The translations under genes were made by a program, and so were the position numbers. A stretch of DNA of 64,000 bases from Clostridiales bacterium (GTDB lineage Bacteria > Bacillota > Clostridia > Oscillospirales > Oscillospiraceae): positions 305,385 to 369,384 of the forward strand of contig CABIXV010000003.1 in assembly GCA_902362775.1 (NCBI GenBank), written 5' to 3'. Shown here piece after piece: positions 61,847 through 64,000 of the stretch. Within the stretch, counting starts at the first letter, position 1, and each line of letters begins with the position of its first letter. The notes under the pieces were generated by a model. It made no database searches. It saw only the letters and a list, made by a program, of their open reading frames with translations, and had not been told where the DNA came from.

Positions 61847-62414
61847 AACCAACCTCCTGTAAAAATCTCTTCAACCTCTCTCTGCCCCGACGCAGCCTCG
61901 TCTTGGCGGTAGACAAGTTGAGTTCCATCTCTTCCGCCGCTCTTGCCACCGTCTGGCCATAGTAGTAGTGACGCACAAATAGTTCCCGGTCCTGCTGGTC
62001 CAAGCTGCCAAGAGCCAGGGATAGTGTTGACCGCAGCTCCCTGTACTCCGCTTCACTCTGGGGGAGGTCCGACTGCAGTAGTAGGATATCCTCCTCTAGG
62101 GGCAGGTCCTCTCGATGACCTCGCCGGCGGTTGAACGCCCGGTTTCGTGCTACTGTGGACAGCCACCCCTTCACCTGCCCTGGCCGGAGCTTTTTCCGGT
62201 TGTCCCAGGCGGCCAGAAACACGTCGCCCGCCAGTTCCTCCCATTCCTCTGGGCGGCCGGGTAGAATACGGGCCGCCACCCCACAGACATAGGGAGCATA
62301 GCAGTCTATCAGGGCCTCCAGCGCGGCTGGGTCTCCCCGGTTCAGTCTGAGCACGATCTCTTCCTCCAGAATATTTCCCCCCTCCTTTCTGTTGAAACGC
62401 GCTTCAACTATCAT
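61827..62414 (-). CDS. ECF RNA polymerase sigma factor
   Basis: Extracytoplasmic-function sigma factor. The 195 residues include region 2 (DPAALEALIDCYAPYVCGVAARIL, AGDVFLAAWDNRKKL, GWLSTVARNRAFNRRRG) and region 4 (LDQQDRELFVRHYYYGQTVARAAEEMELNLSTAKTRLRRGRERL). The start is uncertain: the ATG at 62414 has no SD, while the strong SD AAAGGAGGGGG lies inside, just before codons ATT CTG GAG, so translation may begin at ATT or CTG (about 62369). It regulates at least its own operon, probably with the anti-sigma factor that follows. Confidence 0.92.
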   Translation of the reverse strand: MIVEARFNRKEGGNILEEEIVLRLNRGDPAALEALIDCYAPYVCGVAARILPGRPEEWEELAGDVFLAAWDNRKKLRPGQVKGWLSTVARNRAFNRRRGHREDLPLEEDILLLQSDLPQSEAEYRELRSTLSLALGSLDQQDRELFVRHYYYGQTVARAAEEMELNLSTAKTRLRRGRERLKRFLQEVGYEPMEN

Positions 62415-62529
62415 AACACCGCAGGGTCTGGTTTGGTTTCATCTCCACCCCTCGATTTGAAACATTTTTTTCAGGACAGGCATCCTTCTCCCCTTTCAGC
62501 CATATGCTTTGTTCCGGGAGGTGATAGTT

Positions 62530-63711
62530 TTGGGTCGGATTTTGGGCAAGCAAAGGTACAGGGACATTCTGCTCGGTCTGGGGCTGCTCCTTTCCGCCGC
62601 CGCCCTTGTGGTATGGCCACAGCAGTCCATGGGGGCCATGAAGGATGGACTGAAGCTGTGCGCCAATGTCATCGTCCCCTCCTTGTTTCCATTCTTCGTT
62701 TTGTCCTCCTTAGTAGTAGAACTTGGAATGTCCCGCTATCTTGGCAGGCTTCTGGAGCCAGTCATGGCACCTCTGTTTCGGGTCAATGGCAGTTGCGCTA
62801 CCGCCCTAGCCCTGGGGTTTGTGGGCGGCTACCCTGTGGGGGCCAGAACAGCCATCAGCCTGTATGAGAATGGCCAGTGCTCCAAAACGGAGGCGGAACG
62901 AATGCTGGCCTTCTGCAACAACTGCGGTCCGGCCTTTATTCTGGGAGTGGTGGGCACTGGAATCTTTGGCAGCGGCCGAGCGGGACTCATGCTCTATTTC
63001 GCGCATCTGGCCGCCTCCCTTCTCATTGGGTTACTCTTCCGATTCTACCGGTCGGAGGAAGGTCCCCGCCGTTGGAGGCAGGCTGGGCCACAATTTCAGG
63101 CCACCAGTTTTCCCGCCGCCTTTACCCGTTCTGTCACCGGGGCACTTCAGTCCACCCTCAACATCTGCGCTTTCATCCTTTTCTTTACGGTTGCCATTCG
63201 TATCTTCACCTTTTCCGGTCTTATGTCTACCTCATCCGCTCTTTTGTCCACCCTTCTCTCCCCCTTTGGCCTGTCCCAACAGTGGGCCCAGAAGCTGCTC
63301 ACTGGACTGCTGGAGATGTCCTCCGGTGTGTCCTCCCTCACGGATGGGGCCCTGACCGGCCGGCTATCCATGGCCGCCTTCATGCTGGGCTGGGCAGGAG
63401 TGTCTGTCCACTGCCAGGTCATGGCCTTTCTGGGGGACAGCGGCCTGTCCCTGCGCACCTATGTGGCCGGGAAGCTGCTCCACGGCGCTCTGTCCGCCGC
63501 CCTCATAGGCGGGCTGCTCTGGTTCTTTCCCCAGGAAATATCCGTCGCCTCCTACCTGGTGGAACAGACCGAGGCCATTGCTACCCTGGACTTCCACCGT
63601 GCTCTCACCATTTCGGCCGCCTGGGCCTGGGGGATGTGGCTGGTCTTTTTTGCCCTGGCTCTGTATGTGCTAAAAAAAAGCAGTGGAAAAAGGGGAAAAT
63701 CTGTATTATAA
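62530..63711 (+). CDS. ylbJ: Sporulation integral membrane protein YlbJ
   Basis: Nucleoside-transporter-like (Gate domain) membrane protein needed for spore coat or cortex stages under SigE. The 393 residues have about nine to eleven spans and the motifs NVIVPSLFPFFVLSSL, GFVGGYPVGARTA and CNNCGPAFILGVVG, typical for YlbJ. I use the TTG at 62530 that lies six to eight bases after GGGAGGTG. Confidence 0.93.
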   Translation: MGRILGKQRYRDILLGLGLLLSAAALVVWPQQSMGAMKDGLKLCANVIVPSLFPFFVLSSLVVELGMSRYLGRLLEPVMAPLFRVNGSCATALALGFVGGYPVGARTAISLYENGQCSKTEAERMLAFCNNCGPAFILGVVGTGIFGSGRAGLMLYFAHLAASLLIGLLFRFYRSEEGPRRWRQAGPQFQATSFPAAFTRSVTGALQSTLNICAFILFFTVAIRIFTFSGLMSTSSALLSTLLSPFGLSQQWAQKLLTGLLEMSSGVSSLTDGALTGRLSMAAFMLGWAGVSVHCQVMAFLGDSGLSLRTYVAGKLLHGALSAALIGGLLWFFPQEISVASYLVEQTEAIATLDFHRALTISAAWAWGMWLVFFALALYVLKKSSGKRGKSVL

Positions 63712-63743
63712 TATGGGCAAGATGAAAAAAGGAGCGGCCCGCC

Positions 63744-63956
63744 ATGAATTTGTTTCAAAAGAAAATCGAGCCCAGATGCGCCTACTGCGCCCACGGCCGC
63801 ACGCTGAACGAGGACCAGGTGGCCTGTCCCAAGCGGGGAATTATGTCCCCCAGCTCACACTGCCGTTCATTTCAGTATGACCCCCTTCGTCGGGTTCCTC
63901 CCCGCCCCACCAAACTGGCCACCTCGGTACTCACGGATGAGGATTTTAAGTTGTAA
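63744..63956 (+). CDS. Small Cys-containing protein, possible zinc knuckle
   Basis: The 70 residues have CAYCAHGRTL (Cys12, Cys15), then CPKRG (Cys28) and a Cys before RSFQYDPL (Cys40), which could bind one zinc ion. A basic Pro-rich tail ends in DEDFKL. This is a frequent small unassigned protein of Oscillospiraceae. SD AAAGGAG precedes the ATG; it probably shares the ylbJ transcript (32 bases downstream). Confidence 0.8.
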   Translation: MNLFQKKIEPRCAYCAHGRTLNEDQVACPKRGIMSPSSHCRSFQYDPLRRVPPRPTKLATSVLTDEDFKL

Positions 63957-64000
63957 GCGCCCTTTCTCTCCCGTCTGTTCCAAACAAGAAAAGGACCCGG

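Overview
The window looks like a chromosomal segment of a spore-forming, strictly anaerobic Gram-positive gut bacterium of the Clostridia, most likely an Oscillospiraceae member (Flavonifractor / Intestinimonas / Lawsonibacter type). The case rests on a G+C-rich genome with clostridial gene content: a complete rnfCDGEAB operon, Rex, a flavodiiron protein with rubredoxin, an orphan Na+-pumping decarboxylase beta subunit, AddAB, SLH-domain surface proteins and many sporulation genes (spoIIGA-sigE, yqfC-yqfD, ylbJ, a ylmC/ymxH-type gene). The genus is an inference. I see no rRNA, tRNA, CRISPR array, insertion sequence, integrase or prophage.

Layout. 1-1.0 kb: 3' part of a SEDS (FtsW/RodA) gene. 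1.0-6.0 kb: Rnf operon (minus) behind a leader of about 220 nt. 6.4-10.1 kb: a 51-residue Cys/Gly/Asn-rich membrane peptide, rex translationally coupled to an SLH protein, and an alanine/glycine:Na+ symporter. 10.3-11.9 kb: spoIIGA-sigE. 12.0-17.5 kb: a PadR regulator followed by one relic and four full-length tandem paralogues of a DUF2812-type membrane protein. 17.5-22.6 kb: rnmV, holA, comEC and an ECF folate transporter gene (folT) behind a tetrahydrofolate riboswitch. 22.6-26.2 kb: a large SLH surface protein with unusual promoter palindromes, and a small XRE/membrane-protein pair. 26.3-29.0 kb: mrnC, rqcH and a small DUF6514-like gene. 29.0-30.6 kb: oadB and a 41-residue single-span partner behind a structured leader with an intrinsic terminator and yybP-ykoY-like sequence blocks. 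30.6-34.8 kb: HD protein, DegV, trmD, flavodiiron-rubredoxin fusion and a separate mini-rubredoxin. 34.8-39.7 kb: a glycosyltransferase divergent from an Opu-type osmolyte ABC operon. 39.8-49.2 kb: ylmC-type gene, then addB and addA separated by three unrelated genes. 49.3-51.9 kb: guaB and an acyl-ACP thioesterase. 52-61 kb: zinc-ribbon protein, phoH-yqfD-yqfC, a run of poorly characterised small membrane and secreted proteins, an XRE/DUF2975 pair and a YgjP-type protease. 61.2-64 kb: an ECF sigma/anti-sigma pair, ylbJ and a small Cys-containing protein.

How it fits together. Three systems point to Na+- and redox-based energetics: Rnf (reduced ferredoxin to NAD+, ion pumping), an OadB-type Na+ pump and an Na+-coupled amino-acid symporter, alongside the NADH sensor Rex and an O2/NO-scavenging flavodiiron protein. 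Sporulation genes are scattered. The accessory character lies mainly in the PadR/DUF2812 array, the SLH proteins and the 56-59 kb membrane-protein cluster. Most transcription units have clear SD sequences, many ATGA-type overlaps, and G+C-rich hairpin terminators shared by convergent genes.
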